64,000 nucleotides of DNA from positions 90,240 through 154,239 of the forward strand of contig NZJX01000019.1 of NCBI GenBank assembly GCA_002692065.1, written 5' to 3'. Shown piece after piece: positions 10,211 to 20,268 of this stretch. Position numbers and translations under genes: made by a program. The notes beneath the pieces were generated by a model. It saw only the letters and a list, made by a program, of their open reading frames with translations, was not told the origin of the DNA and did no database searches. Numbering within the stretch: the stretch's first letter is position 1; every line of letters begins with the position of its first letter. This DNA is from Flavobacteriales bacterium (GTDB lineage Bacteria > Bacteroidota > Bacteroidia > Flavobacteriales > UBA7430).

Positions 10211-11176
10211 ATGATATCAAATAATAATAATTCCCTTACAGATATACTAAAAATAAAATACCCAATAATTATGGCTCCAATGTTTTTAGTCTCAAATTCT
10301 AAAATGCTAATTGAAGCAATTAATAATGGAATTACTGGTTGTATTCCAGCATTAAATTTTAGAAAGATCTCTGATTTTGAAACCTCTATCAATAAAATTA
10401 AAGATAAAACTAATGGCCCTATTGGAGTAAATTTAATTGTAAATAAATCTAATCCAAAATTTAAAGAACAATTAAATTCATGTATTAAACTTAAAATAGA
10501 CTATATTATTACATCATTGGGAAATCCTAAATTAACTATTGATTTATGTAAAAAACATAATATTAAAGTTTTCTGTGATGTAATAGATTTAAAATATGCT
10601 AAAAAAGTTGAAAATCTTGGTTGTGATGCAATTATCGCAGTTAATAAAGAAGCTGGTGGACATGCTGGAGCAATTTCAGCAAAGGATTTAATTTTGAGTT
10701 TGAAAAAAAATTGTAATGTCCCAATTATATCTGCTGGTGGAGTTTCAAATGGTTCGCAAATCAAAGATATGATTAAATTAGGAGCTTGTGGTGTATCAAT
10801 TGGTTCTCCTTTCATTGCTACAGATGAATCACCTGTTTCAATTGACTACAAAAATGCGATAGTTGAATATGGTGCAAAAGATATTGTCTTAACAGAAAAA
10901 TTATCAGGATCACCTTGTACTGTAATTAATACACCTTATGTTAAGAAAGTTGGCTTAAAAAGAAATTTTTTAGAAACATTATTAAGTAAAAACAAAAAAT
11001 TAAAAAAATATATTAAAATGTTTACTTGGTTAAGAGGTACAAATAAATTAAGAACTGCGGCATTTAGTACTACTTATGATACGGTATGGTGTGCAGGCCC
11101 ATCTATTGAAGGAGTAAATTCAATCAGACCAGTTAAAAAGGTCATTGAGGACTTTATATCAGATTTTAAAAATTAG
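10211..11176 (+). CDS. Nitronate monooxygenase / FabK-like flavin-dependent oxidoreductase
   Basis: 'YPIIMAPMF', 'VNKEAGGHAGAISAKDLI', 'VPIISAGGVSNGSQIKDMIKLGACGVSIGSPFIATDES'. Confidence 0.88.
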   Translation: MISNNNNSLTDILKIKYPIIMAPMFLVSNSKMLIEAINNGITGCIPALNFRKISDFETSINKIKDKTNGPIGVNLIVNKSNPKFKEQLNSCIKLKIDYIITSLGNPKLTIDLCKKHNIKVFCDVIDLKYAKKVENLGCDAIIAVNKEAGGHAGAISAKDLILSLKKNCNVPIISAGGVSNGSQIKDMIKLGACGVSIGSPFIATDESPVSIDYKNAIVEYGAKDIVLTEKLSGSPCTVINTPYVKKVGLKRNFLETLLSKNKKLKKYIKMFTWLRGTNKLRTAAFSTTYDTVWCAGPSIEGVNSIRPVKKVIEDFISDFKN

Positions 11177-11177
11177 A

Positions 11178-12431
11178 TTAATGATTTACATTTAATACAT
11201 CCTTTCCAGAAATATCCTGATAAATTTCTAAATTAAATAATGATGAAATTGCATAAAGATGATCAAAAATTTCAGCTTGTAATTTTTCATATTGAGACCA
11301 CTCAGTTGACTTACTGAAACAATAAACTTCAATAGGAATTCCATACTTACCTCCTTCTTTTTGAATAATCATTTTGGTCAAATTTTGATGGATAAAATTA
11401 TTATTATCTATAAACTCTTTAGCATAAATTCTAAATAAACCAATATTAGTTAATTTTAAATTCTTTATATACTCTTCTAATGTATAATTTTTAGAATATT
11501 TCAAACTTAGATCACTAATTTTTTTTGAAAAATATCTATCTAACAACTCAATTTTGATAAGTTTATCCAGTAAATCTTTATCACAAAATGAAATTGAATT
11601 AACACTTATTAAAATTGACCTTTTAATCCTTCTTCCTCCAGCCTCAGTCATTCCTCTCCAATTTTTAAAAGAATCTGAAACAAATGAATATGTGGGTATA
11701 GTAGAAATAGTTTTATCCCAATTTTGAACCTTGACCGTATTTAAAGTTATTTTTATGACCTCTCCATCAGCGCCATATTTATGCATCGAAACCCAGTCTC
11801 CCACTCTAATCATATCATTTGCAGAAAGCTGAATAGATGCTACAAATCCTAATATTGTATCTTTAAATACTAGAAGAAGAACTGCAGTTAAAGCTCCTAT
11901 TGCAGTTAATATTCCTTGAGGATCTCTATCTAGAATTTTTGAGAAAATTAAAATACCACCAAGAAAAAAAGATATTAATTTCAATAATTGAAAATATGAA
12001 TCTATTGGTTTATCTTTGAGATTATCAGATAATTTGAGATAATACTCAATAGTGTTAAATAGTGATATTAAGATCATCATAAGAATAAAAATTATATATG
12101 CATCAATAAATCTTAAAAGGATCCTAAGAAAATCTGGGAAGTCGACAAAAATATAAGGAACAATTAAATGAGATATAAAGGCAGGTATTAGATGACCAAA
12201 CCGATCAAATACTTTCATATCCATTAAAATATCATCCCATTTGAAAGTTGTTTTTCTTACAAATGAATTTATAATTCTAAGAAAAAATATTTTGGAGATC
12301 TTAGAAATAGAAATAAATAGTAAAATAGTTAATAAAATTTCGAAAAAAAAACTAATATTATAGGAAAAGGAATCAGAAAAACCATTTTTAATAAACCAAT
12401 TATTAAAAATGTTAGCATAATATTTTGTCAT
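11178..12431 (-). CDS. Mechanosensitive ion channel (MscS family, YbdG-like)
   Basis: Several N-terminal TM segments; 'ILTAIGALTAVLLLVFKDTILGFVASIQLSANDMIRVGDWVSMHKYGADGEVIKITLNTVKVQNWDKTISTIPTYSFVSDSFKNWR'. Confidence 0.93.
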   Translation of the reverse strand: MTKYYANIFNNWFIKNGFSDSFSYNISFFFEILLTILLFISISKISKIFFLRIINSFVRKTTFKWDDILMDMKVFDRFGHLIPAFISHLIVPYIFVDFPDFLRILLRFIDAYIIFILMMILISLFNTIEYYLKLSDNLKDKPIDSYFQLLKLISFFLGGILIFSKILDRDPQGILTAIGALTAVLLLVFKDTILGFVASIQLSANDMIRVGDWVSMHKYGADGEVIKITLNTVKVQNWDKTISTIPTYSFVSDSFKNWRGMTEAGGRRIKRSILISVNSISFCDKDLLDKLIKIELLDRYFSKKISDLSLKYSKNYTLEEYIKNLKLTNIGLFRIYAKEFIDNNNFIHQNLTKMIIQKEGGKYGIPIEVYCFSKSTEWSQYEKLQAEIFDHLYAISSLFNLEIYQDISGKDVLNVNH

Positions 12432-12440
12432 AATTTATCT

Positions 12441-13799
12441 TTAATTGTTATTGTAATATCCACCTTGCTCCATACCTTTATCTTCCTCAACTGACCTCAA
12501 AATTAAAAATCCTATTAATAAAAATAAAAATACAACTGAGATTCCTACTCTTTGGCTATTAAAAAAAACTGTTAACAAACCAAATAAAATAGGACCGATA
12601 AATGCTGTAGCTTTACCAGAAAAAGCATAAAAACCAAAAAATTCATTTTTTTTATCTTCAGGAGTAAATCTCCCCATTAAAGATCTACTAGAAGCTTGAT
12701 TAGGTCCAGAAAAAATTCCTATCAATATAGCTGAAAACCAAAAGATATTTTTAGAATTAATATAGGAAGGAACTATATTACCTCCAAGAAGATATTGTAA
12801 AAAACCTCTCAGGTCAGGAGCTATGATTGCGAAAAATACAGCTAACGAAAGTCCAAATAAGGAAACTTCAATGGTTTTTTTTCCACCAACTTTATCATCT
12901 AAAAAACCCATTAAAAATGAACCTAATCCAGCCATAACATTTAATACAATACCTAAAAACATAATTTCATTAAAATTAAACTTTAAGGCTCCAGCAGCGT
13001 AAATACCTCCAAAAGCAAAAATTGTAACTAAACCATCATTATATACTAATCTAGCTAATAAAAATCTTATAATTTGTGGGTATTTTCTTATTTCTTTAGC
13101 AGTTTTTCTATAATCTTTAAAGGTATATTTGGCATTCTTTAATAATGATTTTGTATCAGGTTTTCTATCTTTAACTAAAACAAAAGTTGGAATACTAAAA
13201 ATCAAAAACCATACTGCAACAAGTAAATTTGTGGCTCTAATATTTTCATAATTACTAAGTTCATTTTTTCCAAAATTAAAAATTGGATTTTCTGTATTGA
13301 CAAGTAAAAAAAGAGCTAAAGCTAAAGATAACAATCCACCTACATAACCTAATGACCATCCATAACCTGAAATTCTTCCAATATTTTTAGAATGAGAAAT
13401 ATCTGGAAGATAAGCGTTGCAGAAAACACCTCCCATTTCAAAACAAATATTTGCAATAGAAAAACACAACAATGACTGCCATACTTGACCAGGTAAAACA
13501 AAATACAACAATATTGTAAAAATGATTGTTGCATAAGTAAAAAAAATCAAAAAAAGCTTTCTATAACCTCCTCTATCTGCTAATGCACCCATTAAGGGAG
13601 ATAAAATTGCAACAACTATTGCAGAGAAAGATACAGCATATGACCACTGCTTAGTACCAATTATTTCATTTTCTGAAATTACTGTAGTGAAGAATGTACC
13701 ATAGATAAATGTAACTACAAGTGTACTGAAAGGTTGATTGGCAAAATCATACATTGACCAGGCTAAAACCTCTCCTTTATTTTTAATTTTTCTTGTCAT
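12441..13799 (-). CDS. MFS transporter, UMF1/Atg22-like family
   Basis: 'VLAWSMYDFANQPFSTLVVTFIYGTFF', 'GPNQASSRSLMGRFTPEDKKNEFFGFYAFSGKATAFIGP'. Confidence 0.9.
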   Translation of the reverse strand: MTRKIKNKGEVLAWSMYDFANQPFSTLVVTFIYGTFFTTVISENEIIGTKQWSYAVSFSAIVVAILSPLMGALADRGGYRKLFLIFFTYATIIFTILLYFVLPGQVWQSLLCFSIANICFEMGGVFCNAYLPDISHSKNIGRISGYGWSLGYVGGLLSLALALFLLVNTENPIFNFGKNELSNYENIRATNLLVAVWFLIFSIPTFVLVKDRKPDTKSLLKNAKYTFKDYRKTAKEIRKYPQIIRFLLARLVYNDGLVTIFAFGGIYAAGALKFNFNEIMFLGIVLNVMAGLGSFLMGFLDDKVGGKKTIEVSLFGLSLAVFFAIIAPDLRGFLQYLLGGNIVPSYINSKNIFWFSAILIGIFSGPNQASSRSLMGRFTPEDKKNEFFGFYAFSGKATAFIGPILFGLLTVFFNSQRVGISVVFLFLLIGFLILRSVEEDKGMEQGGYYNNN

Positions 13800-13888
13800 C
13801 TATTAAGAAATATATTAAATAGAAATAATTTTAATTCGAATATAACCTTTAAATAACATATAAAATTATAATATTTAATTTTTTTAAA

Positions 13889-16531
13889 TTATTTTTTAAA
13901 CTCTTTATTAATAGAATCAATTTGATCTTTTAATACGCTTATTTTAGTTAAAGTATCTTTTTTCTTTTTGAGTTCAGACCTAATAATACTCTCAGGTGCA
14001 TTAGAAATAAAGTTTTGATTTGATAATTTTTTTTCAATAGAAATTAAAAATCCGTTAAAATATTTTAATTCATTATTTAGCTTATCAATTTCAGATTTAT
14101 AGTCAATTTCGCCATAATAAGGAATAAAAAATTCATTTGCATTAATTATGAAAGATATTGATTTTTCGAATTTCTCATTAGTTATTTTTATTTTTTTTAT
14201 GTTACACATTTTAATCAATATAGATTCATGAAAATTTAAATCTGTGTTGTTAACTTTAACAAATAATTCGATTGCATCAACAAATTTGATTTTATTATCT
14301 CTTCTTAGAGACCTAATCTTTGAAATTATTTTAAAAGTGTATTCATTATTTTTTAAAATTACATTATCATAGGGTTTTTCTTTGGGCCATGTCGAAATAA
14401 CAAGAAAATTTTTTGAATCTCTTTTTGTCAATCTTGACCATATTTCTTCAGATATAAAAGGCATGAAAGGATGAAGTAATTTTAATAGTTGTTCAAAAAA
14501 ATATATCGTTTTACTGTAAGTTAAAATATCTATTTTCTTTGATTTAAAAGGTTTTATGATTTCTAAATAAAAAGAACAGAAATCATCCCAAAATAACTTA
14601 TAAATTAGAATTAAAACATCAGAAATTCGATAATTTTTAAAATTTGAATTAGCTTTACCTATAGCATAATTTAATTTAGAATCAAACCAACTGATTGCAA
14701 TTTTACAATGATCAGGTTGCGATAATCTAACAGATTCCCATGAATGAATTAATTTATTTGCATTCCATATTTTATTTGAAAAATTTAAACCTTGTTTGCA
14801 TAAAGATTCATCAAATAATAAATCATTTCCAGCTGGAGAGGAAAATAACATTCCAACTCTTACACCATCAGCTCCATATTTTTCTATTAGTGATATAGGG
14901 TCAGGGGAATTACCAAGAGATTTTGACATTTTTCTACCCTTCTTATCTCTGACAATACCAGTTAAATATACATTTTTGAATGGTTTATCTTTTTTAAACT
15001 CATACCCCATTATTATCATTCTAATAACCCAAAAAAATAATATTTCAGGAGCTGTTACTAAATCATTAGTAGGATAGTAATAATTTATTTCATTGTTATT
15101 TGGATAATTAATTCCATCAAAAACAGATATTGGCCATATAGATGATGAAAACCAAGTATCAAGAACATCTTGATCTTGAACTAAATCACTTTTTTTAAAA
15201 TTTTTAGTTTTAACTTTCAATTTAGCTATTTCATAAGCCTCATTGATAGAATTTGCAACGACAAAATCATTAATATTTTTTCCATAATAGTAGGCTGGAA
15301 TTTGATGCCCCCACCAAAGTTGTCTTGATATACACCAATCATGAATATTTTGAATCCAATATTTATAAGTATTGATGAATTTTTTCGGAAATAAATTAAC
15401 TTCTTTATTTAATACTGAATCTAAAGCAGGTTTTGAAATACTGTCCATTTTTAAGAACCATTGAACGGATAGTTTAGGTTCAATAATTTCGTTTGTTCTC
15501 TCTGAAAAACCAACCTTAGTTACGTAATCCTCTGTTTTTTCAAGTAAATTCAAATTAAATAATTCATTAGCAATTTTTGTTCTAACCTTAAATCTATCCA
15601 TTCCATTGTAATGTAACCCAAAATTATTTAATGTTCCATCTTCATTTAAAACATCAATAATTTCTAAATTATGTTTATCACCTATTAATTTATCATTGAC
15701 ATCATGAGCAGGAGTAATTTTAAGACAACCAGTCCCAAAATCAGGATCAACATAATCATCAAATATAATAGGTATCTTTTTATTCAAAATTGGAACAATT
15801 ACAGACATTCCTTGTAATTTCTTTGATCTTTTGTCACCAGGATTTAAACAAATTGCAACATCACCGAATATTGTCTCAGGCCTTGTTGTAGCAACAGTTA
15901 GATAACCGCTATTCTTAGCAAATTTATATTTAATAAAATATAATTTTGAATCAATATCCTTATGAATTACTTCTTCATCAGATATTGATGTTTTAGCTTT
16001 TGGATCCCAGTTTACAAGTCTGTAACCTCTATATATAAGTTTTTTTTGATAAAGATCGATAAAGGTTTTCTTAACAGATTTTGATAATTTTTCATCAAGT
16101 GTAAATGAAGTTCTATCCCAATCACATGATACTCCAATTTTTTTTAACTGCTCTAAAATTATATTTCCATATTTATTAGTCCATTTCCATGCATGAACAA
16201 GAAACTCATCTCTCGTTATGTCATCTTTATTTATACCTAGGTTATTTAGTTGATTAACAACTTTTGCTTCTGTTGCAATAGATGCATGATCAGTGCCAGG
16301 AACCCAACATGCATTTTTACCTAACATTCTAGCCCTTCTAACAAGAATATCTTGAATAGTACAATTCAGCATGTGCCCCATATGAAGAACTCCAGTTACG
16401 TTCGGAGGTGGTATTACAATTGTAAAAGGTTCTTTTTTATTTGGCACGGATTTAAAAAATTCATTTTTTAACCAAAATTTATACCATTTTTCTTCTATCT
16501 TATTAGGATCGTATTTAGCTTTAAAGTCCAT
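13889..16531 (-). CDS. valS: Valyl-tRNA synthetase
   Basis: 'PPPNVTGVLHMGHMLN' (HIGH), 'KMSKSLGNSPDP' (KMSKS), 'WCISRQLWWGHQIPAYY', C-terminal coiled coil. Confidence 0.97.
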   Translation of the reverse strand: MDFKAKYDPNKIEEKWYKFWLKNEFFKSVPNKKEPFTIVIPPPNVTGVLHMGHMLNCTIQDILVRRARMLGKNACWVPGTDHASIATEAKVVNQLNNLGINKDDITRDEFLVHAWKWTNKYGNIILEQLKKIGVSCDWDRTSFTLDEKLSKSVKKTFIDLYQKKLIYRGYRLVNWDPKAKTSISDEEVIHKDIDSKLYFIKYKFAKNSGYLTVATTRPETIFGDVAICLNPGDKRSKKLQGMSVIVPILNKKIPIIFDDYVDPDFGTGCLKITPAHDVNDKLIGDKHNLEIIDVLNEDGTLNNFGLHYNGMDRFKVRTKIANELFNLNLLEKTEDYVTKVGFSERTNEIIEPKLSVQWFLKMDSISKPALDSVLNKEVNLFPKKFINTYKYWIQNIHDWCISRQLWWGHQIPAYYYGKNINDFVVANSINEAYEIAKLKVKTKNFKKSDLVQDQDVLDTWFSSSIWPISVFDGINYPNNNEINYYYPTNDLVTAPEILFFWVIRMIIMGYEFKKDKPFKNVYLTGIVRDKKGRKMSKSLGNSPDPISLIEKYGADGVRVGMLFSSPAGNDLLFDESLCKQGLNFSNKIWNANKLIHSWESVRLSQPDHCKIAISWFDSKLNYAIGKANSNFKNYRISDVLILIYKLFWDDFCSFYLEIIKPFKSKKIDILTYSKTIYFFEQLLKLLHPFMPFISEEIWSRLTKRDSKNFLVISTWPKEKPYDNVILKNNEYTFKIISKIRSLRRDNKIKFVDAIELFVKVNNTDLNFHESILIKMCNIKKIKITNEKFEKSISFIINANEFFIPYYGEIDYKSEIDKLNNELKYFNGFLISIEKKLSNQNFISNAPESIIRSELKKKKDTLTKISVLKDQIDSINKEFKK

Positions 16532-16637
16532 TTAATATTTTAAAATTTTCATTAAAATTCTTAAAATTAATTTTAAATATCAATAAAAATTTAATTTAAA
16601 TATTGAAAGTTATTATTAAATTGCAAAAAAAAAGAAT

Positions 16638-18026
16638 ATGGATTTTGATATAATTATTATTGGAAGTGGCCCTGGTGGTTATGTAGCTGCTATAAGAGCA
16701 TCTCAATTAGGTCATAAAACTGCTATAATAGAGAAAGAAAGTTTAGGAGGTGTTTGTTTAAATTGGGGATGTATACCAACTAAAGCTCTGTTAAAAAGTG
16801 CTCAAGTTTTTGACTATATAGAAAAGTCTGAAGAATACGGAATTAACGTTGGTGAATATTCTGCAAATTTTGAAAAAATGATAAAAAGAAGCAGAAATAT
16901 ATCAAATGGAATGTCAAAAGGTATAAATTTTCTTATGAAGAAAAATAAAATTACCGTAATCAAAGGACACGCTTCAATTATTGATATGAATAAAATCAAA
17001 ATTTCGAATGAAAATTCAAATGAAAAAACTGTTATTGGGAAACATATTATTATTGCAACAGGAGCAAAATCGAGAAACTTGAAAAATATTCCACAAGATG
17101 GAATAAATATTATTGGTTACAGAGATGCTTTAGTTTTAAAAGACAAACCAAAAAACTTAACAATAGTTGGATCAGGAGCTATTGGTGTAGAAATGGCATA
17201 TTTTTTTAATAAGATTGGAACTAAAGTTACACTTATTGAGTATTTACCAAATATAATTCCTAATGAAGATAAAGATGTATCTCTTCAGTTGGAAAGAATT
17301 TTTAAAAAATCAGGTATAAATGTCTTGACAAATACATCAGTAGAAAGAGTTAAAATTAATGACAATTCATGTGAATTACTTCTAAATTCAAATAACAAAG
17401 AACAAATTTTAAATTCAGACAAAGTTTTATCAGCAATCGGAATAGAAGCTAATATTAAAAATATAGGTCTTGAAAATATAGGAATAGCAACAGATAATGG
17501 CAAAATTATCGTAGATGAGTTTTATCAGTGTAATATTCCAGGTTTTTATGCAATTGGGGATGTTATTTCTGGACCTGCCCTTGCTCATGTAGCCTCTGCT
17601 GAAGGTATTTTATGTGTTGAAAAAATCTCAGGTATTGATGTTAAACCAATTGATATGCAAAATATTCCATCTTGCACTTATTGTAGTCCTGAAATAGCCT
17701 CAGTTGGATTAACTGAAAAAAAAGCAATTGATTTAGGATATAAAATTAAAATTGGTAAGTTCCCATTTTCAGCTTCAGGAAAAGCAAGCGCATCAGGTCA
17801 CAAAGATGGTTTTGTAAAAGTTATTTTTGATGAAAAATATGGAGAATTACTTGGCTGCCACATGATTGGTTCAAATGTTACTGATATGATTGCTGAAGCT
17901 GTAGTTGCAAGAAAATTAGAAACTACTGGATATGAAATTTTAAAAACTGTTCATCCTCATCCAACCATGAGTGAGGCTGTTATGGAAGCTGTTGCTGACG
18001 CTTATGATGAAGTTATTCATTTGTAA
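16638..18026 (+). CDS. lpdA: Dihydrolipoyl dehydrogenase
   Basis: 'IIIGSGPGGYVAAIRASQLG', 'GGVCLNWGCIPTKALLKSA' redox CxxxxC, 'GFYAIGDVISGPALAHVASAEGI', 'HPHPTMSEAVMEA'. Confidence 0.96.
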   Translation: MDFDIIIIGSGPGGYVAAIRASQLGHKTAIIEKESLGGVCLNWGCIPTKALLKSAQVFDYIEKSEEYGINVGEYSANFEKMIKRSRNISNGMSKGINFLMKKNKITVIKGHASIIDMNKIKISNENSNEKTVIGKHIIIATGAKSRNLKNIPQDGINIIGYRDALVLKDKPKNLTIVGSGAIGVEMAYFFNKIGTKVTLIEYLPNIIPNEDKDVSLQLERIFKKSGINVLTNTSVERVKINDNSCELLLNSNNKEQILNSDKVLSAIGIEANIKNIGLENIGIATDNGKIIVDEFYQCNIPGFYAIGDVISGPALAHVASAEGILCVEKISGIDVKPIDMQNIPSCTYCSPEIASVGLTEKKAIDLGYKIKIGKFPFSASGKASASGHKDGFVKVIFDEKYGELLGCHMIGSNVTDMIAEAVVARKLETTGYEILKTVHPHPTMSEAVMEAVADAYDEVIHL

Positions 18027-18028
18027 AC

Positions 18029-20251
18029 TCATCTAATTAGATTGACATAACCAGTTTCGCTGTAAATTTTTTCATCGTATGGTTTAGTAAATGTTATAAT
18101 ATACGAATATACACCTATAGATGACTCCTTATTTCCACTGATTCCATTCCAATTATTATTTACGTCATTAGATTGGAAAACCTGTTTTCCCCATCTATCA
18201 AAAATAAATATTTCAAATGAATTTATTCCGGTTATATATGGTATGAATAAGTCGTTAATCTTATCACCATTTGGGCTGAAAGTATTAGGAATGTAAAGAT
18301 AATGATGAGGACTTAAAGTTATAGACTTAGTTGATTCTTTATAGCAACTGTTTATTAAAGTAGTAACTGATAATTTAATGTTATAAATACCATCATTTTC
18401 ATAGAAATGAAAATTAGGATTATAAATTTCAGAATATTGAAGATCACCAAAATCCCAAAAGTATTCTAGACCATAACTATTTTCCGTATAGTTATTAATT
18501 TGAATAGCAAATTCTTGGGAGGGTAAATCAAATATATCAAAAATTGGATCAGGTGCTTCATCAAGAAATATTTCAGGGTAAATTTGTATTTGATTTCCAC
18601 AACCATCTGATATATCTACTGAATATTGACCAGGAAAATCGTATATACATATGCTATCATCACCATTAGACCACAAAAAGGTGTAATCTTGATTACCTCC
18701 ATTTACGTCAATACACAATGTATTTAAAGTATTTTCACAAGTATATAAAATATCATAGTTTGCAATTAAGGGTGGATGTTCAACAATATTAATTTCAATG
18801 CATTCATTTACTTGCATTCCACAAATGTCTGTAACTTGAACACAAAATAAGGCTTCTTCATTAGGATAATATATCTGTGTACTTTCATTCCCTCCCATAG
18901 CCCATTGAAAATTATAATTAGAATTTGACATTAAGCTAGAGACTCCTCCACCAGGTGTAACAAAAAGTTCAACTTGATCTCCAGGACAATCAATTAAAAT
19001 GTCAGAGGTTATATCTTGAATAAATAATTGAGGTTGATCAAATATTTTAAAAATAACTGTATCAGGATCAGATTCATACCAGCCATAATCTACAGGTTGA
19101 ATAATAATTGCAAGTTGTTCTACACCCTCTTGAATTTCGTCAAAATTAGGAATAATTTCTAATGAAACAGAATTAATATTTTCTTCCATGATTAATTGAT
19201 TACTATTAATATTATTGTAATAATAATCAGATAAATAAGTTGCATTTCCAAAAGTTTGAAAATCAAATACAATTTCATTAAATACTGATTCTGGTCTAAT
19301 GAAATTTATAGTAGCAATTCCACATCCTTCATATAGGTTAAGTGAATCAATATTAGCATTTGATATAATTCCAAGCACATTTGATTCAATTGAATATTCA
19401 ATTGGAGGAGGTGAATTGAAAGAATTTTCATTGAGAAAAACTGCAGAATTTAAAGCTCCATCTGCTACGTCAGCAATAGCTAACTTTATGTGATATGTTT
19501 GACATGCAGTAACATTGGCTGTTGCTGTTAGAGGAACTGTAAACCCAGGAAAATTTACAGTTGATTCGTTGGGATTATCATTAAAAAAAATTGAGTATTC
19601 TTGCCAATTTGGATCAATATTATCACACGGTGAGGAATCAAAATTAGAGGAAATTCCACTATTGATGGAATTTATAATAACAGGTGTTTCAGTATATATT
19701 TCAGGATTATTAGGATCAGGCACTAAGGCAATATTTATGGCATCGTTATCAAAAGGTCCATTAATTCCAGGTCCTGATAAAAAAAAACCAAAAATATCAT
19801 TGAACTGTGAGCATGTAAATGAAGGATACTCATTAGATGCAAAGACATATTCAAAGGTAACAACATCTGAGGTTGGAATAAAATCAAATTCTAAAACTAT
19901 CAAATTATTTAAATTTGTAGAGGTTGCGCCTACAGTCTGAAGTTGTAATGTCAGATCACTATCAGTACCTGCTCCACCAGAGATATTACTGAATGAACCA
20001 GGCGTAATTGATTCTAAACCACCTGTAGCCATAACAAGACCAGATTCAAATCCAATATTTGAATTTCCATCAAAAAAACCCGCTGAACAATCAAATCCTG
20101 AAAATGTAGCATTAGAATATTCGATTCCTTCACCAATTAATATTTCAACTAATTCATTAGCAGAATTAAATGATTCAGAGCAATTAGGAATAATTTGAGA
20201 AAATATAATCTCTATTTTAAATAATAGTATAAATAAAATTATTCTTTTCAT
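18029..20251 (-). CDS. Secreted protein with choice-of-anchor L domain, PKD-like domain and gliding motility-associated C-terminal (CHU_C) domain
   Basis: Signal peptide; 'GLVMATGGLESITPG...VVTFEYVFASNEYPSFTCSQFNDIFGFFLSGPGINGPF' (choice-of-anchor L); 'YFWDFGDLQYSEIYNPNFHFYENDGIYNIKLSV' (PKD); 'IPNTFSPNGDKINDLFIPYITGINSFEIFIFDRWGKQVFQSND...WNG' (CHU_C). Confidence 0.92.
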   Translation of the reverse strand: MKRIILFILLFKIEIIFSQIIPNCSESFNSANELVEILIGEGIEYSNATFSGFDCSAGFFDGNSNIGFESGLVMATGGLESITPGSFSNISGGAGTDSDLTLQLQTVGATSTNLNNLIVLEFDFIPTSDVVTFEYVFASNEYPSFTCSQFNDIFGFFLSGPGINGPFDNDAINIALVPDPNNPEIYTETPVIINSINSGISSNFDSSPCDNIDPNWQEYSIFFNDNPNESTVNFPGFTVPLTATANVTACQTYHIKLAIADVADGALNSAVFLNENSFNSPPPIEYSIESNVLGIISNANIDSLNLYEGCGIATINFIRPESVFNEIVFDFQTFGNATYLSDYYYNNINSNQLIMEENINSVSLEIIPNFDEIQEGVEQLAIIIQPVDYGWYESDPDTVIFKIFDQPQLFIQDITSDILIDCPGDQVELFVTPGGGVSSLMSNSNYNFQWAMGGNESTQIYYPNEEALFCVQVTDICGMQVNECIEINIVEHPPLIANYDILYTCENTLNTLCIDVNGGNQDYTFLWSNGDDSICIYDFPGQYSVDISDGCGNQIQIYPEIFLDEAPDPIFDIFDLPSQEFAIQINNYTENSYGLEYFWDFGDLQYSEIYNPNFHFYENDGIYNIKLSVTTLINSCYKESTKSITLSPHHYLYIPNTFSPNGDKINDLFIPYITGINSFEIFIFDRWGKQVFQSNDVNNNWNGISGNKESSIGVYSYIITFTKPYDEKIYSETGYVNLIR

Positions 20252-20268
20252 TTTTTTTGAAATAAAAT

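Noticed and set aside
14796-15077. 93-aa ORF antisense to valS
   Set aside because: Opposite the KMSKS region; shadow ORF
18031-18042. Palindrome atctaattagat at the lpdA / CHU_C junction
   Set aside because: Short AT-rich palindrome partly in coding sequence; expected by chance in such AT-rich DNA
19515-19940. 141-aa plus-strand ORF antisense to the choice-of-anchor L protein
   Set aside because: Shadow ORF with no recognisable motifs, opposite a well-supported CDS
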